Below, one piece after another: positions 27,852 to 36,860 of a stretch of DNA of 64,000 nucleotides. The stretch spans positions 1-64,000 of the forward strand of contig NZ_VZDO01000003.1 in the NCBI RefSeq assembly GCF_008802405.1. Reading direction: 5' to 3'. This stretch comes from Plantimonas leprariae (GTDB taxonomy: Bacteria; Pseudomonadota; Alphaproteobacteria; Rhizobiales; Rhizobiaceae). The position numbers and the translations under genes are program-made. How positions within the stretch are numbered: the first letter of the stretch is position 1; the number at the start of each line of letters is the position of its first letter. The notes below the pieces were generated by a model. It had not been told where the DNA came from. It made no database searches and was given only the letters and a program-made list of their open reading frames with translations.

Positions 27852-27879
27852 CTCGACAAAGCGCGCTCGAGCGTATATG
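27852..27879 (+). promoter_or_regulatory. Candidate rplS promoter
   Basis: CTCGAC (27852-27857) and TATATG (27874-27879), 16 bases apart, approximate the CTTGAC/TATAAT-type consensus in an otherwise GC-rich gap. A leader of about 80 bases would precede rplS. The fit is moderate. Confidence 0.35.
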
Positions 27880-27966
27880 TGCGCCCGGTTCCTCAGAATA
27901 ACTTGACCGCGGACCATCGCGGCCATGACCGGCAAGGCCGGCATGAAACCAAGAGAGGCTTCTCCC

Positions 27967-28422
27967 GTGAGCAACATCATCGCCGAGCTGGAAGCGGCGG
28001 AAGCCGCGCGCATCGCGGCCGTCCGCACCGTCCCCGAATTCTCCCCCGGCGACACGGTGCGCGTGAACGTGCGCGTCACCGAAGGCACCCGCACCCGTGT
28101 GCAGGCCTACGAGGGCGTCTGCATCGCCCGTTCCGGCGCCGGCATCCAGGAGAACTTCACGGTCCGCAAGATCAGCTACGGCGAGGGCGTCGAGCGCGTC
28201 TTCCCGGTCTATTCGCCGATGCTGGAATCGGTTGAGGTCGTGCGCCGCGGCCGCGTGCGTCGCGCCAAGCTCTATTACCTGCGCGACCGCCGCGGCAAGT
28301 CGGCCCGCATCGTCGAGGCGACCAACGTGCGCGCCCGCAAGCTGAACGACGAAGCGCGCCAGGCCGCGAACGACAAGGCGGCCAGCGAAAAGGCCGCCAA
28401 GGCGCAGAAGGCCGCCGAGTAA
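27967..28422 (+). CDS. rplS: 50S ribosomal protein L19
   Basis: L19 sits at the 30S-50S interface. The conserved core is [60 protein letters not shown] and [20 protein letters not shown] choose the GTG at 27967 (151 residues) because AGAGAGG lies eight bases upstream and SNIIAELEA matches the usual start. An in-frame ATG at 27943 would add eight residues. The Lys/Ala-rich C-terminal extension ([15 protein letters not shown]) is common in alphaproteobacteria. A good terminator follows. Confidence 0.95.
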   Translation: MSNIIAELEAAEAARIAAVRTVPEFSPGDTVRVNVRVTEGTRTRVQAYEGVCIARSGAGIQENFTVRKISYGEGVERVFPVYSPMLESVEVVRRGRVRRAKLYYLRDRRGKSARIVEATNVRARKLNDEARQAANDKAASEKAAKAQKAAE

Positions 28423-28450
28423 GACCTGCCCCTTCATTCGGTTTTGCACG

Positions 28451-28474
28451 AAAGCGGCTCTTCGGGGCCGCTTT
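28451..28474 (+). terminator. Rho-independent terminator of rplS
   Basis: AAAGCGGC, an eight-base loop, GCCGCTTT, then TTCGTTTC. A perfect 8-base stem running into T residues 28 bases after the rplS stop. Confidence 0.82.
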
Positions 28475-28615
28475 TTCGTTTCGGCCATCTCGCTGCGGGC
28501 GACGAAGCCCGTCGGCTGACGCTGCTTCCCATGCTTTGTTAACTGCTAGCGTCGTATCCGTGCGTAACGTCGCGAGGGCGCGGCGCCACCAGCGGTCTGC
28601 GGGGAACAGGCGCGA

Positions 28616-29776
28616 ATGGACGACAAGTTCGCGTTCCTCCTGCCGCTCGTCATGCTGAGCTTCGCCGCGACCTTCGCGGTGGCGGCGCGCTGGAACTCAC
28701 GGCCGGCGCGGCTCTGGAGCGTCGGCTACGCGCTGGCCGGCGGCGCCTATCTCGTGCCGATGGTGCCCGAGAACGTGCCCGTCGTGTTGCAGGCGCTGCT
28801 CGCCGATATCGGCTTTCTCCTTGCCTTCTGGTGCTTCGGGCAGGCGCTGCTGGACTATTTCGGCCGCCCGCTCCGGCGGCGCCTCTTCGCGTTTCTCGTC
28901 GCGGCGAGCACTGCCGGCGCGGCTTATACGATCGTCGGGATGGCAGACCTGCGTGCCGAGACGCTGGTGAACGACCTCGCCTGTTCGGCTCTGCTGCTGA
29001 TCGCGCTCGGCTCGATCGGGCTGCGCGCGCAGACCGCGATCGACCGGGTTCTCGTCGGCGTCAGTGTCCTCGTGGTACTCGACAACCTGACGCGCACGGT
29101 GGTGTTCAACCTCGTTCTCGCACCGGAAACCAGCCTCGACGCCTTCGCCGGCTCGCCTTACGCCTTCGCGATGCAGATGACGGGCGCCGCGCTCGGGCTC
29201 GTCGGCGGTCTGGTGGCGCTCGCAGCCGTGACGTTGCGGGTGGTGGCGGGCTATCGCGACGCGGCCGAGCGCGATCCGCTGACGGGCCTCCTCAACCGGC
29301 GCGGCTTCGAGCGGGCGACGGCGGGCTTCGCCGCGGACCCGAGCCGCCCCGCCTCGCTCGTCGTCTGCGACATCGATCACTTCAAGGCGGTGAACGACGC
29401 CTTCGGTCACGCCGCCGGCGATCGCATCCTCGAAGGCTTCGCCGAGATCGTCGGGATCGTCATGCCGCCGGACGGCGTGGCCGCCCGATTCGGCGGCGAG
29501 GAGTTCATCCTGTTCCTTCCCGGTCCGCCCCAGGTTGCCGCGGTGATCGCGGAAGTGCTGCGCATCGCCTTCGCCGAGCGCGACTGGCGGGCGGAGGGCG
29601 CCGGGCGGCGTCTCACCGCAAGCTTCGGCATAGCGGGGGTCGAAGGCGGCGAAAGCTCGCTATTCGAGGCGATGGCGCGTGCCGATGCTCACCTCTACGC
29701 CGCCAAGGCGAGCGGGCGGAATCGCGTCGTCGCCTCTCTCGCCGCCCAGCCGCGCCCGTCCGCGCTGGCGGCTTGA
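28616..29776 (+). CDS. Membrane-bound diguanylate cyclase (GGDEF)
   Basis: A 386-residue inner-membrane enzyme that would make cyclic di-GMP from two GTP. The N-terminal half (to about 215) has about six membrane helices with no recognised sensor fold. The GGDEF domain starts at ERDPLTGLLNRRGFERA, contains CDIDHFKAVNDAFGHAAGD, and carries the active-site loop RFGGEEF (GGEEF at 293-297). The allosteric RxxD inhibition site five residues before GGEEF is absent (PPDG in its place), so product feedback is probably missing. There is no EAL domain. It stands alone after the rplS terminator, and the signal sensed is unknown. Confidence 0.92.
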   Translation: MDDKFAFLLPLVMLSFAATFAVAARWNSRPARLWSVGYALAGGAYLVPMVPENVPVVLQALLADIGFLLAFWCFGQALLDYFGRPLRRRLFAFLVAASTAGAAYTIVGMADLRAETLVNDLACSALLLIALGSIGLRAQTAIDRVLVGVSVLVVLDNLTRTVVFNLVLAPETSLDAFAGSPYAFAMQMTGAALGLVGGLVALAAVTLRVVAGYRDAAERDPLTGLLNRRGFERATAGFAADPSRPASLVVCDIDHFKAVNDAFGHAAGDRILEGFAEIVGIVMPPDGVAARFGGEEFILFLPGPPQVAAVIAEVLRIAFAERDWRAEGAGRRLTASFGIAGVEGGESSLFEAMARADAHLYAAKASGRNRVVASLAAQPRPSALAA

Positions 29777-29861
29777 AACAGTTGGCTTCGGCTGCCCTCC
29801 GCCTGTAAAGCCGGCACGGCAGCGCTTCCCGAGGCGGTCGGCGGGCGCGACGGCGGAGGCG

Positions 29862-30908
29862 ATGACCTTCAAGACCCTTTTTGCTCGCATCCCGGTCGAC
29901 CGGTTCCTGCTGCTGCTGATGGGAACGGTCGCGATCGCCGCCCTCCTTCCGGCGCGCGGAGAGGTCGCGGCCGCGTTCGACTGGATCACCTTCGCCGCGA
30001 TCGCGCTCCTGTTCTTTCTCTACGGCGCGCGCCTGTCGCCGGGCGCCGTCTGGCAGGGTCTGAAGCACTGGCGGCTGCAGGGCCTGATCCTCGCCTCGAC
30101 CTTCGTCTTGTTTCCGCTGATCGGCCTCCTGTTCCGCCCACTCGCCGCGGATCTCCTGCCGCCGGAGCTCGCGCTCGGCCTCCTCTACGTCTGCCTCCTG
30201 CCGTCCACGGTCCAGTCCTCGATCGCCTTCACCTCGATCGCCGGCGGCAACGTGCCGGCGGCCTTCACCAGCGCGTCGGTGTCGAATCTCCTCGGCATCG
30301 TGGCGACGCCGCTCCTCGTGCTCGCCCTCGCGAGCGGCAGCGGCAACCTCTCCTTCGGCCTCGACCCGGTGCTGAAGATCGCCGGGCAGATCCTCGCGCC
30401 GTTCCTCGCCGGCCAGCTCGCCCGGCCGCTGGTCGGCAACTGGCTCGCGCGCCACCGGCCGGTGACGAGCGTGGTCGACCGCGGCTCGATCCTGCTCGTC
30501 GTCTACGCGGCCTTCTCGGAAGGCGTCGTCTCCGGCGTCTGGACGAGCGTCGGCGCGGCCGAGCTCGCTCTCGTCGTCCTCGCGGACGTCGTGATCCTGT
30601 TCCTCGCGCTGGCGCTGACCACGCTCGCCAGCCGCCGGCTGGGCTTTGCGCGCGAGGACGAGATCGCCATCGTCTTCTGCGGCTCGAAGAAGTCGATGGC
30701 GACCGGCATCCCGATGGCCGGCATCCTGTTTCCGGGCCACACCGTCGCGTTGGTGGTGCTGCCCCTGATGCTGTTTCACCAGATCCAGCTCTTCGCCTGC
30801 GCGGTGATCGCGCAGAACTACGCCAAGGCGGCGATGCCGCCGGAAGCCCGCCTTTCGCCGGAAGCAGCGGCTGAGACGGTGCGCGAGGCGGCGGAGAAGG
30901 AAGCCTGA
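29862..30908 (+). CDS. Bile acid:sodium symporter family (BASS) transporter, YfeH-like
   Basis: A 348-residue secondary transporter with about ten membrane helices. The SBF/YfeH-type pattern is seen in FFLYGARLSPGAVWQGLKHWRLQGLI, LLPSTVQSSIAFTSIAGGNVPAAF (the first crossover, with the conserved polar residues), and FCGSKKSMATGIPMAGILFP (the second). The real substrate of this subgroup is unknown; bile acids are unlikely. It begins 85 bases after the diguanylate cyclase on the same strand. The C-terminal tail (EAAAETVREAAEKEA) is a charged cytoplasmic helix. Confidence 0.9.
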   Translation: MTFKTLFARIPVDRFLLLLMGTVAIAALLPARGEVAAAFDWITFAAIALLFFLYGARLSPGAVWQGLKHWRLQGLILASTFVLFPLIGLLFRPLAADLLPPELALGLLYVCLLPSTVQSSIAFTSIAGGNVPAAFTSASVSNLLGIVATPLLVLALASGSGNLSFGLDPVLKIAGQILAPFLAGQLARPLVGNWLARHRPVTSVVDRGSILLVVYAAFSEGVVSGVWTSVGAAELALVVLADVVILFLALALTTLASRRLGFAREDEIAIVFCGSKKSMATGIPMAGILFPGHTVALVVLPLMLFHQIQLFACAVIAQNYAKAAMPPEARLSPEAAAETVREAAEKEA

Positions 30909-30976
30909 AAGCTTTGCAAGGCCGGCGCCCGCGTGACAGTTTGCCGGCCGTCCTGTTCTTTCGGAACGAATCGCCC

Positions 30977-31771
30977 GTGAACCGTCGCCAGCTCCTTCTC
31001 GTCGCCGCCGCCCTCGGCCTCGCCTCGCCGGCCCTCGCAGAGACGCCGCTGCCGGACCTGAAGGGCCGCGCCGTCACGGTGGTGACGGAGAACGCCTACC
31101 CGCCGCTGCAGTTCGTCGACCCGAAGGGCGGCGGCGCGATCGGCTGGGAATACGACGCCATGAACGAGATCGCCAAGCGCCTCGATTTCAAGGTCACCTA
31201 CGCCAACGCTTCCTGGGACGCGATGATCGGCGCGGTGAACGCCGGCCAGTACGACATCGGCATGACCGGCATCACCATCCGCGACGACCGCAAGACGCAG
31301 GTCGACTTCTCCGATCCCTACATGCGCTCCGAGCAGTTCATGCTGGTGCGCGGCGACGAGAGCCGCTTCGCGGACGCGGCCTCGTTCAAGGGTTTCGACA
31401 AGGGGCTGATTGGCGCGCAGGCCGGCACGACGCCGTTCTACACCGCGGTCTACGAAGTGCTCGACGGCAACGAGCAGAACCCGCGCATCAAGCTGTTCGA
31501 GACCTTCGGCGCCTCGGTGCAGGCGCTGAAGACCGGCGACGTCGACACCGTGCTGACCGACGGCACGGCAGGCCGCGGCTATGTCGACGCCTCCAACGGC
31601 GGGCTGAAACTCGTCGGCGGTCCGTTGGGGGCCGAGGACTTCGGCTTCATCTTCCCGAAAGGCTCCGACCTCGTCCAGCCGGTGAATGCCGCGATCGCCA
31701 GCCTGAAGGCCGACGGCACTTTCGACCGCCTGACGGAGAAGTGGTTCCGGGACTACAAGATGGGCCAGTGA
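30977..31771 (+). CDS. Amino-acid ABC transporter substrate-binding protein
   Basis: A 264-residue periplasmic binding protein of the polar-amino-acid family (SBP_bac_3). A signal peptide is clear (NRRQLLLVAAALGLASPALA, cleaved after ALA). The mature protein starts ETPLPDLKGRAVTVVTENAY and shows PPLQFVDPKGGGAIGWEYDAMNEIAKRL, GMTGITIRDDRKTQVDFSDP and the C-terminal LTEKWFRDYKMG. A GTG at 30977 is the best start because it begins the signal peptide. The permease gene follows after 19 bases. Specificity is not clear. Confidence 0.92.
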   Translation: MNRRQLLLVAAALGLASPALAETPLPDLKGRAVTVVTENAYPPLQFVDPKGGGAIGWEYDAMNEIAKRLDFKVTYANASWDAMIGAVNAGQYDIGMTGITIRDDRKTQVDFSDPYMRSEQFMLVRGDESRFADAASFKGFDKGLIGAQAGTTPFYTAVYEVLDGNEQNPRIKLFETFGASVQALKTGDVDTVLTDGTAGRGYVDASNGGLKLVGGPLGAEDFGFIFPKGSDLVQPVNAAIASLKADGTFDRLTEKWFRDYKMGQ

Positions 31772-31790
31772 CGCCGCTTCCGCGGCCTGC

Positions 31791-32597
31791 ATGAGAAGGC
31801 TCTCCGACCCGGACTTTCCCTGGTGGCTGGTCGCGCTCGGCGTTTGCGCCCTCGCCGTGGCGATGGTCCTCGCGCTCGATCCCGGCTGGCGGCGGATCGT
31901 GGAGGTGCTGCTCGGCGGCCTCGCCACCACTGTGCTTGTCACCCTCGTCGCCTATGCGGGCGCGATCCTTCTCGGCCTCCTCGTCTGCCTCGCCGGCCAG
32001 TCGGCCAACCGCTTCGTGCGGAACGCCGCTCGCTTCTATGTCGAGGTGGTCCGCGGCGTGCCGACCCTCGTGCTCCTGTTCTGGATCGCCTTCGTCGCCG
32101 CGCCCGCCTTCGTCGCCGGCTGGAACGTCGTGTTCCTGCCGCTGCAGCACCTCGGGCTCGTCGAGCCGCTGCTGGTGCGCGACGTGTCGCTGCTCGCCAG
32201 AGCCGTCGCGGCGCTGGTCATCGCCTATTCGGCCTTCCTCGCGGAAATCTTCCGGGCCGGCATCGAGGCCGTGCCGGCGGGCCAGGTCGAGGCGGCGAAG
32301 GCGCTCGGTCTCGGACCCTTCCGGCGGCTGCGCCTCGTCGTCCTGCCGCAGGCGGTGCGGACCGTCCTGCCGCCGCTCGCCAACGATTTCGTCTCGATGG
32401 TGAAGGATTCCTCGCTCGTCTCGGTGCTCGGCGTCGCCGACATCACGCAGATGGGCAAGGTCTTCGCTGCCGGCTCGTTCCGGTTCTTCGAGACCTATTC
32501 GGTGACGGCCTACCTTTATCTCCTGATGACCGTGTCCGTCTCGCTCGGCGCGCGGGCGCTGGAGCGCCGGCTGGCGCGCGAGCGGCTCACCCCCTGA
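31791..32597 (+). CDS. Amino-acid ABC transporter permease
   Basis: A 268-residue HisMQ-type permease. LLGGLATTVLVTLVAYAGAI opens the transmembrane domain. FYVEVVRGVPTLVLLFWIAF and the cytoplasmic EAA loop (EIFRAGIEAVPAGQVEAAKALGL) that docks the ATPase are intact, followed by FVSMVKDSSLVSVLGVADIT. Five to six helices are visible. It forms an operon with the binding protein, but no ATP-binding gene follows. It converges with the GNAT gene, overlapping it by 11 bases. It may share an ATPase encoded elsewhere. Confidence 0.92.
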   Translation: MRRLSDPDFPWWLVALGVCALAVAMVLALDPGWRRIVEVLLGGLATTVLVTLVAYAGAILLGLLVCLAGQSANRFVRNAARFYVEVVRGVPTLVLLFWIAFVAAPAFVAGWNVVFLPLQHLGLVEPLLVRDVSLLARAVAALVIAYSAFLAEIFRAGIEAVPAGQVEAAKALGLGPFRRLRLVVLPQAVRTVLPPLANDFVSMVKDSSLVSVLGVADITQMGKVFAAGSFRFFETYSVTAYLYLLMTVSVSLGARALERRLARERLTP

Positions 32598-33150
32598 ACA
32601 GGGTGCCCGGATAGGTCGCCTCGTCGGGCAAGGTGTCCCTGCCCTCGCCGAGCGGAAGCTGCATCAGGACGGTGTCGATCCAGCGGCCGAACTTGAAGCC
32701 CGACGCCTCCATCACGCCGAGATGCCGGAAGCCGGCCTTCTCGTGGATGCGGATCGAGGGCCTGTGTTCACCGCCGCCGATCACGGCGATCATCTGCCGG
32801 AAGCCGAGCTCGCCGCAGAGCTCGACGAGGCGCAGGAGCAGCGCCAGGCCGATGCCGCGCCCCTGCGCCGATGGCTCCAGATAGACCGAGTCCTCGACGC
32901 TCCAACGATAGGCGGGCCGGGTGCGGAAGGCGCTGCCATAGGCATAGCCGAGGAGCGTGCCGTCCGCGTCTTCCGCGACGATATACGGGTAGCCGTCGCC
33001 GCTGATCGCCCGGAAGCGCGTCAGCATCTCCGCCTCCGGCGGCGGCACGAGCTCGTAGGTCGCGGTGCCGTGCAGGACGGCATGCTCGTAGACGCGCGCG
33101 ATCGCCGGAACGTCGGCCTCCGTCGCGTCGCGGATCGTATAGGCACTCAT
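32587..33150 (-). CDS. GNAT N-acetyltransferase, phosphinothricin acetyltransferase-like
   Basis: A 187-residue acetyl-CoA-dependent acetyltransferase. The Pat-like pattern is YTIRDATEADVPAIARVYEHAVLHGTATYEL, AYGSAFRTRPAYRWSVEDSVYL, the acetyl-CoA loop GRGIGLALLLRLVELC, and the EKAGFRHLGVMEASGFKFG tail that ends GRWIDTVLMQ. Related enzymes acetylate methionine sulfone, methionine sulfoximine or similar amines, and members are often over-annotated as herbicide resistance. The ATG at 33150 is clear. A terminator of the BI-1 gene lies just upstream of it. Confidence 0.88.
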   Translation of the reverse strand: MSAYTIRDATEADVPAIARVYEHAVLHGTATYELVPPPEAEMLTRFRAISGDGYPYIVAEDADGTLLGYAYGSAFRTRPAYRWSVEDSVYLEPSAQGRGIGLALLLRLVELCGELGFRQMIAVIGGGEHRPSIRIHEKAGFRHLGVMEASGFKFGRWIDTVLMQLPLGEGRDTLPDEATYPGTLFRG

Positions 33151-33202
33151 GCCGGTTCCCCAAATCTCTGGGGCCTTCCTCGCAGGCGTTCGCGTAAAAG
33201 AA

Positions 33203-33227
33203 AAGGGCGCCCCGGAGGACGCCCCTT
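33203..33227 (-). terminator. Terminator of the BI-1 family gene
   Basis: On the minus strand AAGGG-G-CG, a ten-base loop, then CGCCCTT forms a 7-base stem with one bulged G, running into TTCTTTT. It lies about 25 bases after the stop at 33251. Confidence 0.65.
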
Positions 33228-33250
33228 CCCGTCTCGATGTTCGCTGTCGC

Positions 33251-34027
33251 TTAGCGGCGGTCGCCGAAGAACTGCAGCATGAACATGAACATGTTGATGA
33301 AGTCGAGGTAGAGCCGCAGCGCGCCCATGATCGCCTTGCGGCCCATCACGGCCTCGCCGTCGCCCTCGTAGTACATCTCCTTGATCTGCTGCGTGTCGTA
33401 GGCGGTGAGGCCCGCGAACACGAGGACGCCGATCACCGAGATCGCGAAGGCAAGCGCGGAGGAGCCGAGGAAGATGTTGACGATCGAAGCGAGCACCACG
33501 CCGATCAGGCCCATGAACAGGAAGTTGCCCATGCCCGACAGGTCGCGCTTCGTCGTATAGCCGAAGAGCGACAGCGCGCCGAACGAGGCGGCCGTGATGA
33601 AGAACACCTGCACGATCGATTCCTGCGTGTAGACGAGGAACACGGTCGCGAGCGACAGGCCGACGAGGCCGGCATAGGCCCAGAAGGTCGTCTGCGCGGC
33701 CGAGGTCGACATCTTGTCGATGCGGAACGACAGGAAGAAGACCAGCGCCAGCGGCGCGAACATGATCAGCCACTTCAGCGGCGACACGAAGACCGTGTAG
33801 CCGAAGTCGGTGAGGAAGATGCCGTTGCCGACCTGATACGGGGTCGGATCGGCGCTGACCGAGGCGGCGTAGACCGCATAGGCCGCGATGCCGGTGATCG
33901 CGAGGCCGGCCGCCATCAGGTTGTAGACGCGAAGCATGTAGGCGCGCAGGCCCTGGTCGATCGTGACGTCGACCCTCGACCCGGCTGCCGGGACGCGCGC
34001 GGCGCCCCAACGTGTGTTGTCAGCCAT
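33251..34027 (-). CDS. Bax inhibitor-1/YccA family membrane protein
   Basis: A 258-residue inner-membrane protein of the BI-1/TMBIM family, with seven membrane helices. Family members include proton-sensitive calcium-leak channels (BsYetJ) and the FtsH-interacting YccA. The IDQGLRAYMLRVYNLMAAGL opening, LSLATVFLVYTQESIVQVFF and the final helices with GLTAYDTQQIKEMYYEGDGE are characteristic. Aspartates in the C-terminal helix region (TAYD; QFFGDRR) correspond to the calcium/pH-sensing pair in relatives. The ATG at 34027 begins the conserved ADNTRWGAAR N-terminus of Rhizobiales members. It is monocistronic, with its own terminator. Confidence 0.92.
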   Translation of the reverse strand: MADNTRWGAARVPAAGSRVDVTIDQGLRAYMLRVYNLMAAGLAITGIAAYAVYAASVSADPTPYQVGNGIFLTDFGYTVFVSPLKWLIMFAPLALVFFLSFRIDKMSTSAAQTTFWAYAGLVGLSLATVFLVYTQESIVQVFFITAASFGALSLFGYTTKRDLSGMGNFLFMGLIGVVLASIVNIFLGSSALAFAISVIGVLVFAGLTAYDTQQIKEMYYEGDGEAVMGRKAIMGALRLYLDFINMFMFMLQFFGDRR

Positions 34028-34262
34028 CGATGTGACTTTCCCTTTCTGCGTGTCCCGTCCGGTGTCGGCCTCGCGCGGAAATACGGAACTCACCGCGTCA
34101 AACCGAGGCGCCGCTGGCGGGACGCCCAGCTTGCCTGCCGAAAATATGCGGTGCCGGCGCGGGACACACAAGCCCGGCCCCGTTCGCCGGACTGTATCCT
34201 GGGTTAATTTTGCGTCATCCGTCGCGGCCGACGATCACGACCGCGTTACTGGGCGACATCCG

Positions 34263-36860
34263 TCACAGCTCGCGCAGCACCGGCGCCGCCTTCTGGCCGA
34301 GCACGCGCCAGGTTCCCGCGAGCCCAATTCCGACCGTCACCACGAGCGCGGTCAGGATCGTCGCGGCGGCGATCCGCCAGTCGAAATGGAAGGGAAGCTG
34401 CATGATGCGCGCCACCGCGTACCAGGCGGCGAGACCGCCGGCGAGCAGCGCGAACAGCGCGGTCGCGAGGCCGAGCAGCATGTATTCGCTCGTATAGGCG
34501 GCGATCAGCGTCCGCCGCGTACCGCCGAGCGTCTTGAGGACAACGGCGTCGCGGATGCGGCCGCGACTGCCGCTGGCGAGCGCTCCGGCCAGCACCAGCA
34601 CGGAGGCGACGAGCGCCACCGCCGCAGCGGCGCGAATGCCGATCGCGAGCTGCGCGACGAGCCGGTTCACCGCGTCGAGCGCGTCCTTGACGCGCACCGT
34701 GGTGACGGCCGGGTAGCTGTCGGCGATGCCGCGCAGCACGTCCTTCTCCACCGCCATCGTGGTGTTCGGGATATCGAGCGTCGCGAGCCAGGCATGCGGC
34801 GCGCCGCGGAAGGCGTTCGGCGAGAACACCATCACGAAGTTGATCGACAGCGATTCCCATTCGACGTCGCGAAGGTTGGCGATCCTCGCGGTGATGTCGC
34901 GGCCGAGGACGTTGACGGTGATCGTGTCGCCGACATGGAGGCCGAGCTGGCCGGCCTGCTCGGCGGCGAAGGAGACGAGCGGCTCGCCCTCGTAAGTCTT
35001 CGGCCACCATTCGCCGGCTTCGAGGCGGGAGTTCTCCGGCAGCGTACCGGCATAGGTGATGCCGCGGTCGCCGCGCAGCACCCAGGCGCCTTCCGGCGGC
35101 ACCTTGGCCTCCGACGCCTCGACGCCGTTCAGCTTGGTGATCCGGCCGCGCAGCATCGGCGCGGCGTCGAGCGTCGAGCGGGGAGCTAGAGCCGCGACGC
35201 GGGCGCGGAACGGCTCGATCTCGCCGTTCTGGATGTCGACGAAGAAGAAGTCCGGCGCGCGGCGGGCGAGCTCGCCGGAAATCTCGCGGCGAAGGTCGGT
35301 GTCGATCGTCGCCAGCGCGACGAGCAGCGTCAGGCCGAGGCCGAGCGAGAGCACCACGGACGGTGTCAGCGCGCCGAGGCGGTGGATGTTGCCAAGCGCC
35401 AGGCGCAGCGGCACGTTGCGGACCCGCGGCGCGGCGCGGGCGAGCCGCCCGACCAGGAAGCCGACGCCGCGCAGGACCACGAAGGCGACGGCGGTGGCGA
35501 GGAGGAAGGTCGCGGCCACCCGGCGGTCGTCGGCCATGAGCAGCGCGAGCCCGGCGATGAGGAGCACCAAGCCCGCCACCACCGCCAGATAGGCGGCGCG
35601 CGGCCGGCGGCCGGTTCCGTTGCCGGACGCGTCGCGGAACAGCGCCGTCGCCGCGACGTCGCGCGTGGCTCCGAGCGGCAGGAGCGCGAAGGCGAGCGCC
35701 GTCAGGTAGCCGAAGGCGGCGGCGGCCAGCAGCGCCAGCGGATAGACCGAAGGCTCGGCCGCGACGGGAAGCGCGGCACGCAACGCGCCCGCCGCGAGGA
35801 ACGGCGCGGCCGCCCCGAGCACGAGACCGAGAGCGACGCCGAGGGTCGCAAGGATCAGGATCTGGATCAGGTAGACCCGCACCACGAAGGGACCGCCCGC
35901 GCCGAGGCTTTTGAAGGTCGCGATCACCCGGCGCTTGCCGGCGAGATAGGCATTGACCGCGTTCGCGACGCCGACGCCGCCGACGACGAGGATGGCGAGG
36001 CCGACGAGGGTCAGGAACTGGCCGAAGCGCTCGATGTTGCGCTGGAGCGCCGGCGCGGCGCGGTCGGCGGTGCGGACATTCCAGCCGGCCTGCGGGAAGC
36101 GCGCATTGGCGTCCGCCGTGAGGTCGTCGGCTCGCACCGTCCGGTCGAGGCGGACCTTGTAGTCGTGCTCGACGAGGCTGCCCGGCTGGACGAGACCCGT
36201 CGCGTCCATCGCCGCAGCGGAGACCAGCAGGCGCGGCGCGAAGATGAAGCCGTCCGACAGGACGTCCGGCTCGCGGTCGAGGACGCCGCGCAGCTCGACC
36301 TCGATGCTCCCCAGCCGCAGCACAGCCCCCGGCCGGACATTCATCCGCTCCAGGAGTTCCGGGGCGGCGAGCGCGCCGAAGCGGCCGTTCCGCTCGGCTA
36401 GCAGATCGGCGAGCGGCGCAGCCGGCGTCGTTTCCGCCCGGCCATAGAGCGGATAGGCGCCGTCGATCGCCTTCAGCTCCACCAGCGTCGGGTCGCCCTC
36501 GCCACTCGCGGTCCGGGCCATGGAACGCATGGAGGTGACGGCCGCCACCTTTCCGAGCGAGCCGAGATAGTCCAGCTCCTCCGGCGTCGCGGTGCGCTGG
36601 ACGAGGCCGAAGCGCGCGTCGCCGCCGAGGATGGCGCGGCCCTCGCTCTCGATGCCGCGCGTCATCATGGCGGAGACGGAATTCACCGCCGCAATCGCCG
36701 CGACGCCGAGCGCGATGCAGGCGAGGAACACCGCGAAGCCGCGCAGGCCCCCGCGCATCTCGCGCAGCGCGAAGCGCCAAGCCAGCCGGAGCCCCGCGGC
36801 GGTCGGCCCCGCCGGCACGCTCGTCGCGCGGCCGCGCCGTTCGGCTTCGACCGCCGTCAC
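34263..36860 (-). CDS. YbbP-type FtsX-like ABC transporter permease
   Basis: An 865-residue permease of the MacB/LolC (type VII) superfamily. An N-terminal helix near 30-60 (GFAVFLACIALGVAAIAAVN) is followed by a large periplasmic domain. FtsX-like three-helix cores occur near residues 250-400 and at the C-terminus (VALVASVLVLAGALASGSRG, KTLGGTRRTLIAAYTSEYML), with extra helices between. That two-module layout is the YbbP type. These transporters usually move no small substrate across the inner membrane but transmit ATPase motion to the periplasm. The start is GTG at 36860, overlapping the ATPase stop by four bases. tesA is divergent beyond, the same neighbourhood as ybbA-ybbP-tesA in E. coli. 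Confidence 0.92.
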   Translation of the reverse strand: MTAVEAERRGRATSVPAGPTAAGLRLAWRFALREMRGGLRGFAVFLACIALGVAAIAAVNSVSAMMTRGIESEGRAILGGDARFGLVQRTATPEELDYLGSLGKVAAVTSMRSMARTASGEGDPTLVELKAIDGAYPLYGRAETTPAAPLADLLAERNGRFGALAAPELLERMNVRPGAVLRLGSIEVELRGVLDREPDVLSDGFIFAPRLLVSAAAMDATGLVQPGSLVEHDYKVRLDRTVRADDLTADANARFPQAGWNVRTADRAAPALQRNIERFGQFLTLVGLAILVVGGVGVANAVNAYLAGKRRVIATFKSLGAGGPFVVRVYLIQILILATLGVALGLVLGAAAPFLAAGALRAALPVAAEPSVYPLALLAAAAFGYLTALAFALLPLGATRDVAATALFRDASGNGTGRRPRAAYLAVVAGLVLLIAGLALLMADDRRVAATFLLATAVAFVVLRGVGFLVGRLARAAPRVRNVPLRLALGNIHRLGALTPSVVLSLGLGLTLLVALATIDTDLRREISGELARRAPDFFFVDIQNGEIEPFRARVAALAPRSTLDAAPMLRGRITKLNGVEASEAKVPPEGAWVLRGDRGITYAGTLPENSRLEAGEWWPKTYEGEPLVSFAAEQAGQLGLHVGDTITVNVLGRDITARIANLRDVEWESLSINFVMVFSPNAFRGAPHAWLATLDIPNTTMAVEKDVLRGIADSYPAVTTVRVKDALDAVNRLVAQLAIGIRAAAAVALVASVLVLAGALASGSRGRIRDAVVLKTLGGTRRTLIAAYTSEYMLLGLATALFALLAGGLAAWYAVARIMQLPFHFDWRIAAATILTALVVTVGIGLAGTWRVLGQKAAPVLREL

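Noticed and set aside
32587-33150. Herbicide-resistance acetyltransferase (bar/pat)
   Set aside because: The GNAT resembles Pat, but chromosomal homologues usually act on methionine derivatives, so no resistance role is claimed.
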